From the NCBI RefSeq assembly GCF_020921035.1, contig NC_063155.1, positions 31,179,294-31,243,293 of the forward strand: a stretch of 64,000 bases of DNA, in the 5' to 3' direction. Source of the stretch: Rhodamnia argentea (lineage: Eukaryota; Streptophyta; Magnoliopsida; Myrtales; Myrtaceae). Positions 1 through 12,222 of the stretch are shown piece after piece. Position 1 is the first letter of the stretch, and each line of letters opens with the position of its first letter. A program made the translations under genes and the position numbers. Below the pieces are notes generated by a model. It worked only from the letters and a program-made list of their open reading frames with translations, was not told the DNA's origin and searched no databases.

Positions 1-440
1 GGTTTCTCAACACATTTGTTTGAAAAGAAAACTGTTTTGAGGAAATTATTTTTGAAATTTTCGGTGCTTGGATGATGAAAAACAAATTGATCACCAAAAA
101 AAAATTTTTTTTTTTATGGACCGAAAACAGCAAACTTAAATTGGAGAAAACGATTTCTTCTCGTGAGAAGAAGGAAATCACTTTTCTTAAACCACAAAAC
201 CAATGAAAAATTAACCATTTTCCTCGACAGTTAATTTTTATTGAAACAAACGCAAAAAAGAACTTGATAATAACGGAAATTATTTTTCAGAAAAGTATTT
301 TCTCTTTTTCTAGTCAGGGAATTAATTTTCCAAAATTTCAAGCATGTGTGTTTTCTTGGACTTTAATTTTTTTTTTCTCGTGAGCTGATCATTCTCAAAA
401 GAGAGAAAATTCGGGAAAATTGTTTCACTCCAACAGAATC
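1..440. repeat. AT-rich, possible hAT-like MITE remnant
   Basis: The first 440 bases are AT-rich with no coding potential. They contain phrases typical of short hAT-like inverted-repeat elements, with an ATTTGTTTGAAAAG-type start and inverted-style echoes near 345-440. Both ends are indistinct and the left one may lie outside the window, so the assignment is tentative. Confidence 0.25.
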
Positions 441-649
441 ACACATGCTTAGATTGTATTATTAATCACTAAATACACATAAAAAATTGAGTACGGATTT
501 GATTAAAGCAGTAATTGCGAGTCTGCATCGGCGCGTCGTGGCAGCTTGTCATAGGTGGGCTCATCTCTCGCACGCTGACGTGTCTTAATGAGAGAGCGAG
601 CACAGTAAAATCGGCAACGCACGGTATCAATTCCGTCACGGGGGCCGGA

Positions 650-705
650 AGATATTTGTCAGGCAGAGAGAATCCCTAACCCATGCATCATAATCGAAAA
701 TATCT
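650..705 (+). promoter_or_regulatory. Evening element plus second EE-like site upstream of LUX
   Basis: A perfect evening element, AAAATATCT, lies at 697-705. A second copy on the opposite strand at 650-657 (AGATATTT) matches 8 of 9 positions. They are 248-303 bp upstream of the LUX start codon. Evening elements are bound by CCA1/LHY and RVE proteins and drive dusk-phased expression. Their presence upstream of this gene fits known clock wiring. Binding here is inferred, not shown. Confidence 0.7.
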
Positions 706-952
706 TGATAAGTCCTCCACGTCAGCAGTGTGTCCCTGAGACTGCGCTTTCGTCTCGCTTTTTCCTCTTCCCGGAAAAAGAAAATCAGAGACTTTTTCCT
801 TTCCATTTTCCACCGAGTGGAGCAGGACCGGATCGTTTCCTTCGTCGCCAAAAGCCAAACCCTAGAAAAGCCAAACCCTGCAGATCTCTAGCTCAGATTC
901 CTCTCTTCCTTTGCGTCAGTTTGAGACGTTGCTGGACCCCATCGGTGGAGAA

Positions 953-1942
953 ATGGGCGAGGAAGTGAAGATGAGCGAGTGTGCGGTCGAACCCCGCGAC
1001 GACGGCGGTGTCGGTGGAGATGGCGAAGTGGACGACGAGGATCGGGTCATCGAGTGGGAATTCGGCCTTCCCAGTTCCAACGATTTGACGCCGTTGTGTC
1101 AGGCGTTGATTCCGCCCGAGCTGGCGTCCGCATTCAGCATCGCGCCGGAGCCTTCGAGAACCGCCGTCGACGTCAATCGCGCGTCGCGGAGCACGTTGAC
1201 GGGCTTGCACGGCAACAGCGCGTCTTCGCAAGGTTTTTCCACCAACGATAATTTCAAGTCCTTTGTTGATAATCATCAGAGCGAGGAGGAGGAGGAGGAG
1301 GAGGAGGAGGAGGAGGATGGTGCTGATAAATCGGATTCAAGGAAATCGAGGAGGATTGAGATGGCCGAAGAGGTGGATTCCACTCCGAGGATGGATAATT
1401 CGCCGGAAGATCCGTCGGGGAGGACATTAAAGAGGCCACGGCTGGTTTGGACACCTCAATTGCACAAGAGGTTTGTCGACGTGGTTTCCCATTTAGGGAT
1501 AAAGAATGCAGTGCCGAAGACAATTATGCAGTTGATGAATGTTGAGGGATTGACTAGGGAAAATGTGGCGAGTCATCTGCAGAAGTATAGGCTTTACTTG
1601 AAGAGGATGCAGGGGATGTCAAGTGAAGGACCTTCGTCGCACGATCAATTGTTTGCCTCGACACCGGTACCGCATAGCTTGGATGATGTTGCAGGCAATA
1701 GTGGTCATGGTAATGGGCAGATGCCAATGCCTATACCAATGCCTTACGGATCACAGCCGCCCGTGATGCCTATCCCAGTTTATGCGACGGGGCATGGTTA
1801 TGGACACATGAGAATGCAAGTTGGTAATTTATCTGGGTTGGAGTCAAATCAATACGCAATGCAACAGAGAGATTGGTCCAGTAATAAGTATGGTCCGGTT
1901 GCTTCCTACCCACAGCCCGCTTTGAATGAGAGACGACTCTAG
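953..1942 (+). CDS. LUX: LUX ARRHYTHMO / PHYTOCLOCK1-type GARP transcription factor
   Basis: Intronless gene for a 329-residue nuclear transcription factor, the DNA-binding member of the evening complex (with ELF3 and ELF4) that represses PRR9, PIF4 and related genes at dusk. The single MYB-like GARP domain spans residues about 161-220 ([14 protein letters not shown] ... [15 protein letters not shown]) and is almost identical to Arabidopsis LUX. The N-terminus MGEEVKMSE and the segment [15 protein letters not shown] are also family signatures. A run of about 11 Glu (residues 111-121) is encoded by a GAG microsatellite. The C-terminus is rich in Met, Pro and Gly. The ATG at 953 was chosen because the family begins MGEEV; the frame opens further upstream but without an ATG. 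A telo-box-like AAACCCTA (857-864) lies in the leader. LUX and its paralogue BOA/NOX cannot be separated with certainty. Confidence 0.95.
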   Translation: MGEEVKMSECAVEPRDDGGVGGDGEVDDEDRVIEWEFGLPSSNDLTPLCQALIPPELASAFSIAPEPSRTAVDVNRASRSTLTGLHGNSASSQGFSTNDNFKSFVDNHQSEEEEEEEEEEEDGADKSDSRKSRRIEMAEEVDSTPRMDNSPEDPSGRTLKRPRLVWTPQLHKRFVDVVSHLGIKNAVPKTIMQLMNVEGLTRENVASHLQKYRLYLKRMQGMSSEGPSSHDQLFASTPVPHSLDDVAGNSGHGNGQMPMPIPMPYGSQPPVMPIPVYATGHGYGHMRMQVGNLSGLESNQYAMQQRDWSSNKYGPVASYPQPALNERRL

Positions 1943-4900
1943 TGGAGTTTATCGAAGATAAACAAAGGTTAACTTTTTGTTCTTGTAAAATACTCTTCAT
2001 GATGATTCATTTGTCGGTGGTTCCTTCGGGCATGGTGGAGTAGGTAATTTGCCTTTTACGGGGTGATTTTTGCTGCCTTAACCACAGCGGTCAGATTCTC
2101 ATTTCTAAATTTACATTTGTTCTGCAAGTAAGCTGAGAAACTATTGTGCCTCCCAGTCGTGAAGGCATCCTTAGCAGAAAATTTAACTGCTCAAAATAGT
2201 CCTAGCCAACGGGTGTTATGATTGTCCTGCCCTTTATCAACAGAAGGATTTAAGACAAGATTGTGAAATCTTATATTCTGGTCAACAGTTGGAGGAGGTG
2301 ATCCACTTGAATGGATACATCACAGATCTGTTCTGAAGGTGCCGGGCAGGGGGTATTGGGTCATGGTTCAGAAACCCACAAAAGCTCTAAAACCAGAAGT
2401 AGAAATATTGGCTACGGCTGTGTGCTTGCGCACATTTACATATGATGTTCCCTCGTGGATAAAGGTTTATGGAGAAATAATTGTTGAATGTTCTGAACCT
2501 TGTCTTGCATGTGGATTCATCTCTTTTGAGTTGAATGTACAGTGCTTTTGTTTTGGTTAATTACTCCTTTCCTTCTATTACTATTCATGCCTTCACTATT
2601 TAGTAAAGCAAACTAATATCTTAGCTGATATTTTATGACTTTCGCATATCTTGATAACTTTATATTTAGGAGAATTGGCTTGTGTCTTGTTAGTGTTGGT
2701 CTATGCTTCAGCTAGTGTACTACGTTGAAGTTATATTTAGGTCAATATGTTCCTTCCTTTCCTTTTAGTTAAAAAGGTTCAAGGTCAATTTCAGCTGCTG
2801 CAGATGTTGCGAAAAATGCGTTTATAGCCATCCGAGCATGCATCTTTCAACTTCATCCTTTTCTGTGTTAGAATAAGTTAAACTTGTGGTGTGAGTCTTT
2901 ATCTTATGGATTTCCAGTTTTACATAGAAATTGATTTTTCTCCTTGTTTTGATCTATTTTTTGTATCACTATTCCTTTCTTGAACATTTTTTGGGCCAAA
3001 GATGCTTGTGTTGATTTAAAAGCTTAAATCGAGTAAATTTTCCTGGAGGACCTGAATACTCTTTTGGTTTTACTCGAAAGATTCAGTCTGTTTGCTTTTG
3101 TAATTTCCGTAACATAAACCACAGTAGCTCATACATGAGATTGAAATCCCCTTGGATATTGCTTGCCTGCAATTGTGGCCATGTTGACATTTAAAAGATT
3201 CGGCTCCAGGAGTCTTTCCAGTGATTAAATTCCTGGAATTTCTTGAATGTTCACTCTGCAGCATTTCTCTGCTATTGAGTGCTTTTGTGTCATGGTTGGA
3301 ATTATGGGCCCCATCTGGATGAATTGCATTATCTAGAATTCTTGTTGTTCTGGGACAACTTAAGCACGATTGAGTTTGTACCACCTCGGAAACTTGACTT
3401 TAATTTGAGTATGAGATGGAAATGAAAGCACACGCTTTGCCCTTTATTTGCCATCTCTGGCTCTGGTTTATGTTCGTTGTTCTCCTTTGAGATCTTCTTT
3501 TGAAGCTAGATTCTGACTTTCATAAGCCTCTTAAGTTCCTGACCCGACTTATGTGTTGCCCCTTGCTCGCTGGTTCTTCTCGGATTTTTCGTTTCTTTCG
3601 GTGGATTTAGCTTGGAAGTCTTTGGTCGCCTCGTCAACTTCTCCAGCTGTTCTGTCTCAAAAAGTGCTGCATAAGGATTCTCATTCCAGACCGGTAAACC
3701 ACAGTGAGTCTACACTCCAGCTTCGAGATCTAGGCTCTTTTCAATAAATTAATTCCTTGAACTTGGATTCTTGAAAAGAGAAAGAGGCTAGGACCACTTT
3801 TTGCAAGAGGCTTTCTTCTTCATACATGCGTTGCGTCCTCAGCTGGATTTGGCAGTAGCCTGGATCGGACAAACCAATAGAGATTGAGTAGTAAGGCTTC
3901 GACAATTTCCTGGAGGCTCATACTCATAGTCACAGGACAACCAAAAAAGAGAGCGCATGCGGAGATTTTTCAGGTGATGGGAAGATCTGACCAAAAGAAT
4001 TGTTATTCTTCCCAGGATTGTGTAAGGTTGGAATTTATTCCTTTCGACAGAATAAGTGGGGCTGAGAACTGTTGGCCGTGTTGCCGCATTCCTCTTATGT
4101 GTCATCATAGTTAAAGTTCGGGGAGAGAACTGCGAGGCTTCTTATTTGGCTATAAAGAAGCTTCACGCTTGTTTGAATCTTCGGATAGGATTTTTCATTT
4201 GACTGATTGGAACCAGAGAAAATCTCTAGTAAGAACGTCATAGTTATATCACATTAACACTCTGGGTTATGTAGGATTAATGATCTTGAAGACACCGGAA
4301 GACGAGGACACAAGTTTCCAGAAAAAAAAAAAAAAAAAGCAGCAAAATGTAGACATAACCTTCAATTCTATGAAGGCTATCAAAACGATGGGGCAAATGA
4401 TCCGAACCTGAGACAACAGATGAATTAATCCAAAAATTCATATCCACAAATTATCCCACCTTGTCATTTACTGTCCGTAACTTCCTAAAATCCAAAAAAT
4501 AATTGTAGTCAGGTCGGTCTAACAACTTTCTAATTTTTTCCCCCATTTTTGGTCGTTTTTTTTCTGTCGAACTTAGAGGACAGCCCCAAAAACGGAGGCT
4601 GAAAAATGTAGATCCGTGGCTTCGCATTGGTAAGAATCTGAGATCGCCATCAGGGACCAACATCGGGCCGATGGCAACGGTAAGAAGAAGTCCTGCATAA
4701 ATGAAGCTGGGCGAGTAAAATCAAAGTTCACCTACGGAATTATGCAAAGAGATGAGGGACATCCTGGATCCATTGATTATTACACGTCTTGAATTTAGTC
4801 CATTCATGACAGGGTATCACTACAGAGAAAAGCTTCAACCACTAATTGAAAAGGTAAAGCACAAACTCGGGTAAAAACTATATCTGGTTCCTAACCACCT

Positions 4901-4982
4901 TTAAAAGATCTCGCGGAACTGAAACAGCTTTCTGAAACTCGCAATCCAAAATAATATGCAACACAATAATGGTCAAAACGTA
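1943..4982. other. Intergenic region between convergent LUX and TOC75 genes
   Basis: About 3 kb between the two convergent stop codons. The first several hundred bases are presumably LUX 3' UTR and the last few hundred TOC75 3' UTR. Small ORFs at 2339-2560, 3070-3384 (-) and 3839-4108 (-) show no recognisable domain or codon pattern. A 17-base A tract begins near 4322 and could be the tail of an old retroposed sequence, but no flanking duplication was found. Confidence 0.5.
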
Positions 4983-7089
4983 TCAAAACCTCTCTCCGAA
5001 CCGGAGGAATAAGGACCCGGTGCCTGAATTATGATCGACAGCATATTCTGCGCGTACTAGACCAAACTTAGCACCTAACCCATATGATGAGCCATGACCC
5101 ATACGCCTGTAGACCTCTGTTGGATTCCCTTTGACCAGTTTCGAACTTCCCAAGTCATTGCCATGTTCTGCAAATACATACATGTGTGTATTCTTCACTG
5201 GTATCCGTAGCTCAGCTGCAAGCTGCGCAAATCAAACTAGAATTACTTGTCCATTCCATCAAAAGCTCTCATGATTTCGTATCACATAGCACACGGAAAA
5301 GGAAGGTTAAACTATGAATTCCTACCTCGAGGATATTTCTTGCCGCACCTAGCTCGCCCATGTTGTAACCTCTAACAGAATATGGCCCGCCAAGGGTAAA
5401 TGCGTCATAGCTTGGGAGGTCTCCCACACAACCGCCGTAATGGCCATGTAGAACTAGAACAGGTGGTGGCGGTTTACCAGCACCTTCCTCCACTTGTTTC
5501 AACTGAATAAATCCTGTACATGTTAGTTGATGGCGATTGAAGAACGGGAAATTGCTGCCAATTCCAAGACCTTGGTCCAGCTGCAAGTTTGTCATAAGAA
5601 AAAAAGACATTATGTTAGCATAAGACCAACATCTTAAACATGAAAGTCAGAAAAAATAGTAACTTTGAATTTTGGACTGTTACAACAAACAGTCAAAAGC
5701 TAAACGAAAGAGAGACAAGCACTAAAGATGCAGCTCTTCAGCACCTTAGACACGACCCTCCAACAAACAAGAATTTCATCCATTTCCGTCAATCCCAGAA
5801 GAAGTTCTAAACAGTGTGATGATCATGGAGACAGTAACACGTGCACTATAAAGAACCATAAGATATAAATTTTATCCGAATCAACCGGGAAACATGGAAA
5901 CATAATCAACATGATCAAATAGTAAGCATCTCAATTTTAAAGATCGTCCTGTGAATTCGTGGAGAGGTTAAATTATGAATGAAATGCGCAAACTGTGCAC
6001 AAGTCCAAGGCATAACACATTAAAAAAGAGACCTCATTCCGCAGTGCTACTAGTTCTAGCTGTTGATTATAAAGTTCAAGCCCCCTCCCAATACAGAATA
6101 TACAGAAAAATCTTGGTATTTTTCTGGATCCTCACTTCATCCTATAAGAGACTATATAGCATATATCCTGTCTTCAGCGTCATTTAACGAATTTGTTTCT
6201 CAGATTTTCTTCCAGATAAATTTACTTCAAAAAGAACGCAAACATCTAAATAAGAAGTGCGTGCTAGTATTGATAAATGAGGGGAACCATGACCCACCTG
6301 AAATACATTCCTTTGGCCAACAATAGCACCGTTAACATACTTTGTGTTGTCACGTGTGATATTTGCCTGTAAGAATGCCAGTCTGTCGATGCCGGTTCCA
6401 CTGAGGGTTGTTGGAGGTCCATCTGCACTGATTCCTCCACTTGGCAAGACTCTTTGGCCATAAGGGGAGATATGACTGCTTTCATCCCGAGTTGTCACTT
6501 CTTCCATCACGAGTCCATAAGTGAATTTGCTTTGCCGGGTGAAATTCTGATGATACTCAGAATTATCAGGATTACTTAAATTTTACAAACTGAAACTGAT
6601 GACAAAAGAATTACATAGTCGTGGGATATAATCAGTGGACTGGACATATTAAGTCACCTCAGTGATATTGGCCTTGAGGCCAGCTCGATCGACCCATATA
6701 GGGGGGACTTCATCCACTCCAGGACCACCGGTGAACACAGGACTCAGCTTCCGGCTGTTAAAGCAGCTGGCGCGGAGGGTTCGATTGCGTGGATTAGTCA
6801 CTCCATCCAGATATGGGTGCACATACTCGAGCTTGAAAGCCAGATCATCCTATTGCCCCAAAGATAATGGTATCAATGACACTTCAACAATACAAGGGTT
6901 GTAAGCAAGTGAAGGGAATTATCAATGCAAAACTACCTGAGGATTGAAGAAGTTGCTGGTTGTTACTGAACCAAGAATTGACCTGTTGAGGCCCTTGATA
7001 TTTCTATGCTCAAAAGAAACAGTTCCACCAGGCTGGAGCGAAGCCTAAACAAGCAATGAAGAAGAAGTGAAAATTTAACTAAACTATAT

Positions 7090-7121
<32 letters not shown>

Positions 7122-8697
7122 CATGAATAATTGCCACACTGTTACAGGATCATACCAATGTGGGACGACCTCCTCGACCAGGTACAATGCTCCACTCTGT
7201 ACTAACTTCAGCCTGCTTTTGCTCTAGTTCTTTGAGCTTAATCTCTACGATGATGCCCCCTTCATTCTTCTCATCAGGACGAGGGTTTACTTCGATATTC
7301 GAAAATAGAGCTAGAGAATTGATGTTTCTAAGTGCTTGTTTTCCTGCTTCTATGTTGAAAACATGGCTTTGGCGAAGCTGTAAAGTTGTTCAAACATAAA
7401 AATGGCCATGAGAGACAAGCCCTTGGAAAACATTATAACCGGGCTTAGAGATGTGTAACAACTAGAATTATTAAGCTAGAGTCTGTCAGAATGTGAAGCA
7501 CTTGGAAATTTTCATCAGACTGAGATTATTGGCCGCAAATGGAAGATCAAGTGCATATAACCATTCTATCACAAGTTTCAATGCTCTAAGACTTCAGTAT
7601 TCACATCGGCATCATCTCAAGCTAAAAAGGGAGAAGAGAAAAAGATCACAAACACATCACGTGTGCGGTATACCTGCTTAGGCAACTCCCTTCTAATGAC
7701 AGGAGTCTGGGTATTCCCTTCAACCACATTTCCCAGCTTATCTTGGAACTGGATCACAAGCTGAGTGATATCCCCTTCCACAACCTCACAAACCACCTCC
7801 TTAGTATTCAAATTCCCAAAGTTAACCACTTGAGCGCATGCATAGCCTTCATCATGGTACCACTTCTGCACTCTATCCCGAATCTTCTGCAGCAGCCGCG
7901 CGCTCACCTTACCCTGATCTCTCAACATCTGCAGAATCTCCCTATGCACTGACATTGGCAACATACACGGCCTCGCCCTGTCGATTCTCCTCCTATAATC
8001 CTTCTCTTGGCTCCTGTAATACTCCAACTTCTCCTTGTCGGTCATATCCGGGTCCATCTCAATGGGTTTGGTCTGCGGCATCAGCCCCACATTGATACAC
8101 CTAAACTTATCAGCAGATTGCCACGTACTCTCGGTAAAAGAGATGGTCAAACTCAAAGTCCCGTCCGGTTTGGTCTTCCCTTCCATGTCAACTTTTTCAA
8201 ACATCCCACAAGTGGCCAAAGTCTCGAGCTCCTTTTGGAGCTGCGCTTTAGTGTAGATGCCGCCGGGCCTCAAGGAGACCATCTCGAAGAAGGAATCCTC
8301 AGTCCCCACGGTGGTCCACCTCCTCCGATCGAAGAACAAGATCTCCGAGAGCTTGTACTTCTTGAAGCCGCTGAGCTTGTTGAGCTGGACCACAATGTTG
8401 GCAGGCAAGCCGTGGGAGTCCCACTCCGGATTCTGCTGTTCATCGGCGATGGCAGCGGGAGAAGAGAAAAGCCGCTCCCAGAAACCGCCGCCGCTTCCAT
8501 CTCCACCACCACCACCACCTCCACCGCCGAACCCGTTGCCGCCGCCGCCGCCGCCGCCGCCGATGGGGGAGAAGCGGAGGAGAATGGCGAAGGAGGCGGC
8601 CGCAGCAGCAGAGGCGAGGGACTTGGGGATGGAATCGAGGAGGGGGCTAGGGTTGAGGGGCTTGACGGAGAGGCAATCGGAGGTGGGAGGATCGGAA

Positions 8698-8728
<31 letters not shown>

Positions 8729-8849
8729 GGCATTTGAGGGAAGTGAGGGGTTTAGGGTTTTGGGAAGAAGAGGGGAATCTGCGACGGGAGGAGAGAGAGT
8801 GAGTGAGGGTCGGGTTGAGGAGGTGGCTGGAAGCGGCGAACGTGGGCAT
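4983..8849 (-). CDS. TOC75: TOC75-III, chloroplast outer-envelope protein import channel
   Basis: Seven exons on the minus strand: 8849-7674, 7377-7156, 7044-6937, 6849-6658, 6546-6298, 5580-5326, 5222-4983, all phase 0, giving 813 residues (Arabidopsis TOC75-III is about 818). This is the Omp85-family pore of the TOC complex that threads precursors across the outer envelope. A Ser-rich bipartite transit peptide (1-~136) contains a poly-Gly stretch (97-122); in this family that stretch directs envelope rather than stromal placement. The mature region opens with DSHGLPANIVVQLNKLSGFKKY. POTRA domains follow, then a C-terminal beta-barrel ending FLRFGERF. ISADGPPTTLSGTG and GGPYSVRGYNMGELG match TOC75-III rather than OEP80. 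The 5' leader has an AG-repeat (8922-8944) and one intron an AT-repeat (7091-7121). The ATG at 8849 is the first that yields the known N-terminal layout. Confidence 0.96.
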
Positions 8850-9180
8850 GGCTTCCCTACTAAGCTTCCTCCGATGAAGGAGGAGGAGAAGGAGGAGGAG
8901 GAGGAGGGGATAAGGAGCAGAGAGAGAGAGAGAGAGAGAGGAGAGAGAAAGGGTTTTTGCGCCTGTTGCAGAAGAAAACCTTCCGGGCGAGAGTTTGTTG
9001 GGCTTTCTTTCTTTGTTACTTTGGGCTTCCAACTCATTTTGGCTGTGGGGTTCTGCGGACTATCCCATGCAGATGTATGTAATCCTTATGCTTCGTATTC
9101 ATTTTTATCCCAATCCTATTATGCTTAACATCAACCTTGTATTATGACTTCCATGATTATCTACCCGAACATTTTTTTTT

Positions 9181-9735
9181 CTCGGTAAAAAAAAAAAATC
9201 CCCAACTTTAGTTCAATCCTAAATCTGTCCCAAATTTTTACTTTGCCTTGGAAAAAAAATCTCAAACTTTTGGCTCAGTCCCAAATCTATTCCGAATTTT
9301 GTTTTTTGTCTAAAAAAGTATCAAAAGCTTTAAATCTATTCTCGAATCTATCCCGTGGTCCAGTCCCAACTTGACATGGCATTTCCATGTCGGTAAAAAT
9401 CCATATCATTAAAACAAATGGGACGATGAGGACGTGGTATTTTCATGTGGATAACAAATTCACCCCAATAAAAATTATTAAAATTCTCCAAAATGAAACC
9501 ATTGGGGGATATGGAAATTAAGGACTAACGTCGATTTTTGGACAGAATGCTAATGGGGGCAAACTCGAGATTAGAGTAAAATTGATAATGTTTTTTACTC
9601 TTAGATAGAAAAAAAATTCGGAGTAGATTTGGAACCAAACCTAAAATTTGGAGTTTTTTCTGAGACAAAAACAAAAGTTCGGGACAAATTTGAAATTGAA
9701 TTTAAAGTTGGAGACTTTTTGAGATAATTATGCTC
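9181..9735. repeat. Long imperfect inverted repeat (MITE-like)
   Basis: The left arm (about 9181-9380) carries phrases such as CCCAACTTTAGTTCAATCC and CCCAAATCTATTCCGAATTT. The right arm (about 9590-9735), read on the other strand, repeats them in the same order (CTCCAACTTTAAATTCAATT, CCAAATCTACTCCGAATT). The spacer holds no ORF. This is the architecture of a non-autonomous DNA transposon with long terminal inverted repeats. The ends and target-site duplication could not be fixed. Confidence 0.55.
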
Positions 9736-10029
9736 GGAAAGTTGTGAGAAGTAGCCCTGGGCGATCCGTGGAATTCTAATATAGAATAGGCATAGTCAAG
9801 TCTCGATGTTTATCCTGACTATCAAACATGGCCACAGTTTGTGCAATAAATCGCGAGTTGTTGTCATATTGAGTCGCAGGGTCAACACAAGCCACTGGCC
9901 TTTGCGCTCGTGTCTCCAAATCATCGGCCGATGTTCAGGGACAAACGGTTAGAGCAGTTGGTTCCCGAGGAACTGGGATTTTGAAGGATCTGAATTTGCT
10001 TGCTAGTGCCAATAACCACACAACATTCT

Positions 10030-10080
10030 CCGACTCTGTTCGGACAAGTGTAATGCTTACGCCCGCAAGCTTTATATAGC
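10030..10080 (+). promoter_or_regulatory. Candidate DRE core and TATA box of the LTI65-like gene
   Basis: A CCGAC core (near 10031) is followed by TTTATATAG at 10072-10080, about 250 bp before the start codon at 10328. CCGAC is the CBF/DREB core typical of cold-regulated promoters, which suits the downstream gene. A single core is weak evidence on its own. Confidence 0.45.
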
Positions 10081-10327
10081 CCATCCAATCTGGTGGTACG
10101 GGGATCTCCCGCGCTTCTTCGTCCTCGGCTTTAGGCCCCGCAAAACAGTGCGCGACCCTCGCTTCTCAGTTCTTAAAGCTCTCGGACCCTTTGGGACGAT
10201 GCCCTCTTGAGAGTCGATCTTGAAGAAGGGAAGGTCGCAGAGAAACCGAAGCTCATCAAGGGATTTGTTTCTTTTTCTTTTTTTTGTTCCTTCTGTTCTT
10301 GTGAGAATTGTCAGAATTTTCGGCGAA

Positions 10328-12222
10328 ATGGCTGAGCGATGGGATGGGAAGCAAAGATACAGCACCAGCAACTCCGGCAGTCCTCGAACTCCGACCACCC
10401 CGACGATCGAGCAGCTTCTTTACGGTATGAGATGGATGCTGAAACAGCTACGGCGCATCGGCACTGCTCAATGATTGCTCCTTCGTTCTTGTCGGTGTGA
10501 TTAGCAATGATGTTCCATTGGCCGCCATGTGATTCACACGCTCTCGTGTTCTAAACTATGTTACAGACGGGCTGGGCGAAAATTCCAGGTGGTCCTCGAG
10601 CTCCCCCACGTTCATGAGGGGCCACGACCTGGAAGACGACCACATCCACCAGTACCCCAACAACAAGAAATCTGTTCTTGCCAAAGTGAAAGAGAGGGCT
10701 AGAAGATGGCGCCTCGGCCTCGGCAAGAAAAGGAATGCCGATGACGGTAACACCACGCCGTCGTGGGGGGTCAGCTTGGATGAAGATGATGCAGAAGAAG
10801 ACGCCGAATACCTCGGAGCCCCAAGTACTGCCATCCCCCTTTTTCATTCTCTACCGAGCTCGCCGTGAGAGTATATTTTTCCGAAGTTATAAGGATTAAC
10901 TTCTAGCAGGGAATCAAATCGTTAGAAGTGTGACCCTGGAGATTAAAGTTCTGAGAGATCATTTTTCCTTTTTTGCTTTTCAGTGTATGAGTCGGAGCTG
11001 GCACCTGAAGACTGCAAGGAGAACGCGAGGCAGCATCCAAGAGCGAATCCGGTCATATCAGAGAAGCATATTTTGCCAAACAGCATCCATCATGAAACCG
11101 AACCCGATAAAGGGAACCCTCTAAGTCCTAACAAGACAATGACCGAAACCGTGACGGAGAAACAGGCACCGGCATATGCCATGGTCTCTGATGCAACTCA
11201 GGCTATCACTTCCAAAACCCAAAACGCACCGGCTTATGCAACTGATGCAATTTACGCTATCGCTTCAAAGATTCAGAATGCGCCGGCTTATGCGACAGAT
11301 GCAACTCATGCTGTTGCTTCAAAGATCCAGAACCTTACGGTCTGTTCTCCGGCAGCAGGTTCTGCAGCTGGCGGGCCTGCTAAAATTGCTGTTAGGGGGC
11401 ACGAGCAGGATACTCCTGCAGAGCAGAAGTGGGATGAGGGAGTGTCGGCTAAAACTGCTGTTGGGGGGCACGAGCGGGATATTCCTGCCGAGCAGAAGTG
11501 GGATAACGGAGTGTCGGCTAAAACAGCTGTTAGGGGGCACGAGCGGGATACCCCTGCCGAGCAGAAGTGGGATAAGGGAGTGTCGGTGACGGGATATATA
11601 ATGCAAAAGTTTGAACCAGGGGAAGATGACAGGGCACTGTCTCAAGTGATATCGGAGGCCATAAGTCCTCGGAAAGGTCCTGGCGATGCAGGTGTGGTTG
11701 AGAAGGTCAGGGAGGCTGTCAGTAATTTGCTTCGAAACCAAGAGGCATCATCCAGTACTGCTTTTCATTCTGCTAAAAACTCTTCTACGCATATCGCGGC
11801 ATCAACCAATGCTCACGAAGGTAAATCCTGATCGTTCTATTCTATGCCAATTGTGACATTCCTTCTGAGGTCAAAACAAACAAATGCACTAGCTTTAGTT
11901 GATTGGCAACTGCTAATGAGAGAGCAAGCGCATAGACAAACCATCGTAGCATTCCAGGAGGTAAAATTTCATGGGTTGTTTTTTGGCATTCCCCTGCTAA
12001 AGTATGCTGCTTAGCCTTCTGAAGGATGCAGTGAAAATGGTGGAAAGAGACAGTCACAGGAGTATTGAGGAAATTACAGTAACCATGAGAATCCATGTGC
12101 ACAACTGCATTGAGCATTGTCCCAGGTCTTTTTTAACCTTCTGTGAATCTTAACGCGTGCTTTCTCTTGCATTTTTAGCCATGGAAGAAGAGAATTATGG
12201 ACGAGTACTCCAAACCAACTGA
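10328..12222 (+). CDS. LTI65: LTI65/RD29B-like low-temperature and ABA-induced protein
   Basis: Four exons, 10328-10424, 10567-10824, 10984-11820 and 12179-12222, encode 411 residues. The N-terminal block (HIHQYPNNKKSVLAKVKERARRWR ... EYLGAPMYESELAPE) and the C-terminal block (FEPGEDDRALSQVISEAIS ... VVEKVREAVSNLL) are characteristic of the LTI65/RD29B/CAP160 family of hydrophilic stress proteins. The small last exon supplies the ending MEEENYGRVLQTN. Two internal repeat sets stand out: three ~18-residue units like APAYATDATxAIASKIQN (11167-11334), and three exact 23-residue units (11379-11585). The protein lacks membrane segments and is probably largely disordered; the family is induced by cold, drought and ABA. 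It faces away from TOC75 and converges on RCA. Confidence 0.85.
11379..11585 (+). repeat. Three 69-bp in-frame tandem repeats inside the LTI65-like gene
   Basis: Three head-to-tail 69-bp units encode 23-residue repeats of the pattern AKTAVxGHExDxPAEQKWDxGVS. Units differ at only a few bases, so they arose by recent duplication or are being homogenised. The repeat length is a multiple of three, so copy-number change would keep the frame. Confidence 0.85.

Noticed and set aside
3070-3384. 104-codon minus-strand ORF in the LUX-TOC75 gap
   Set aside because: Cys-containing but no finger spacing, no splice context and no recognisable similarity.
4322-4338. Poly-A tract as the tail of a SINE or retrocopy
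   Set aside because: No Pol III box motifs, coding similarity or flanking target duplication could be found upstream.
8007-9128. 373-codon plus-strand ORF opposite TOC75 exon 1
   Set aside because: It is the antisense shadow of TOC75 exon 1, produced by its Gly/Ser-rich codons; composition is low complexity with no domain.
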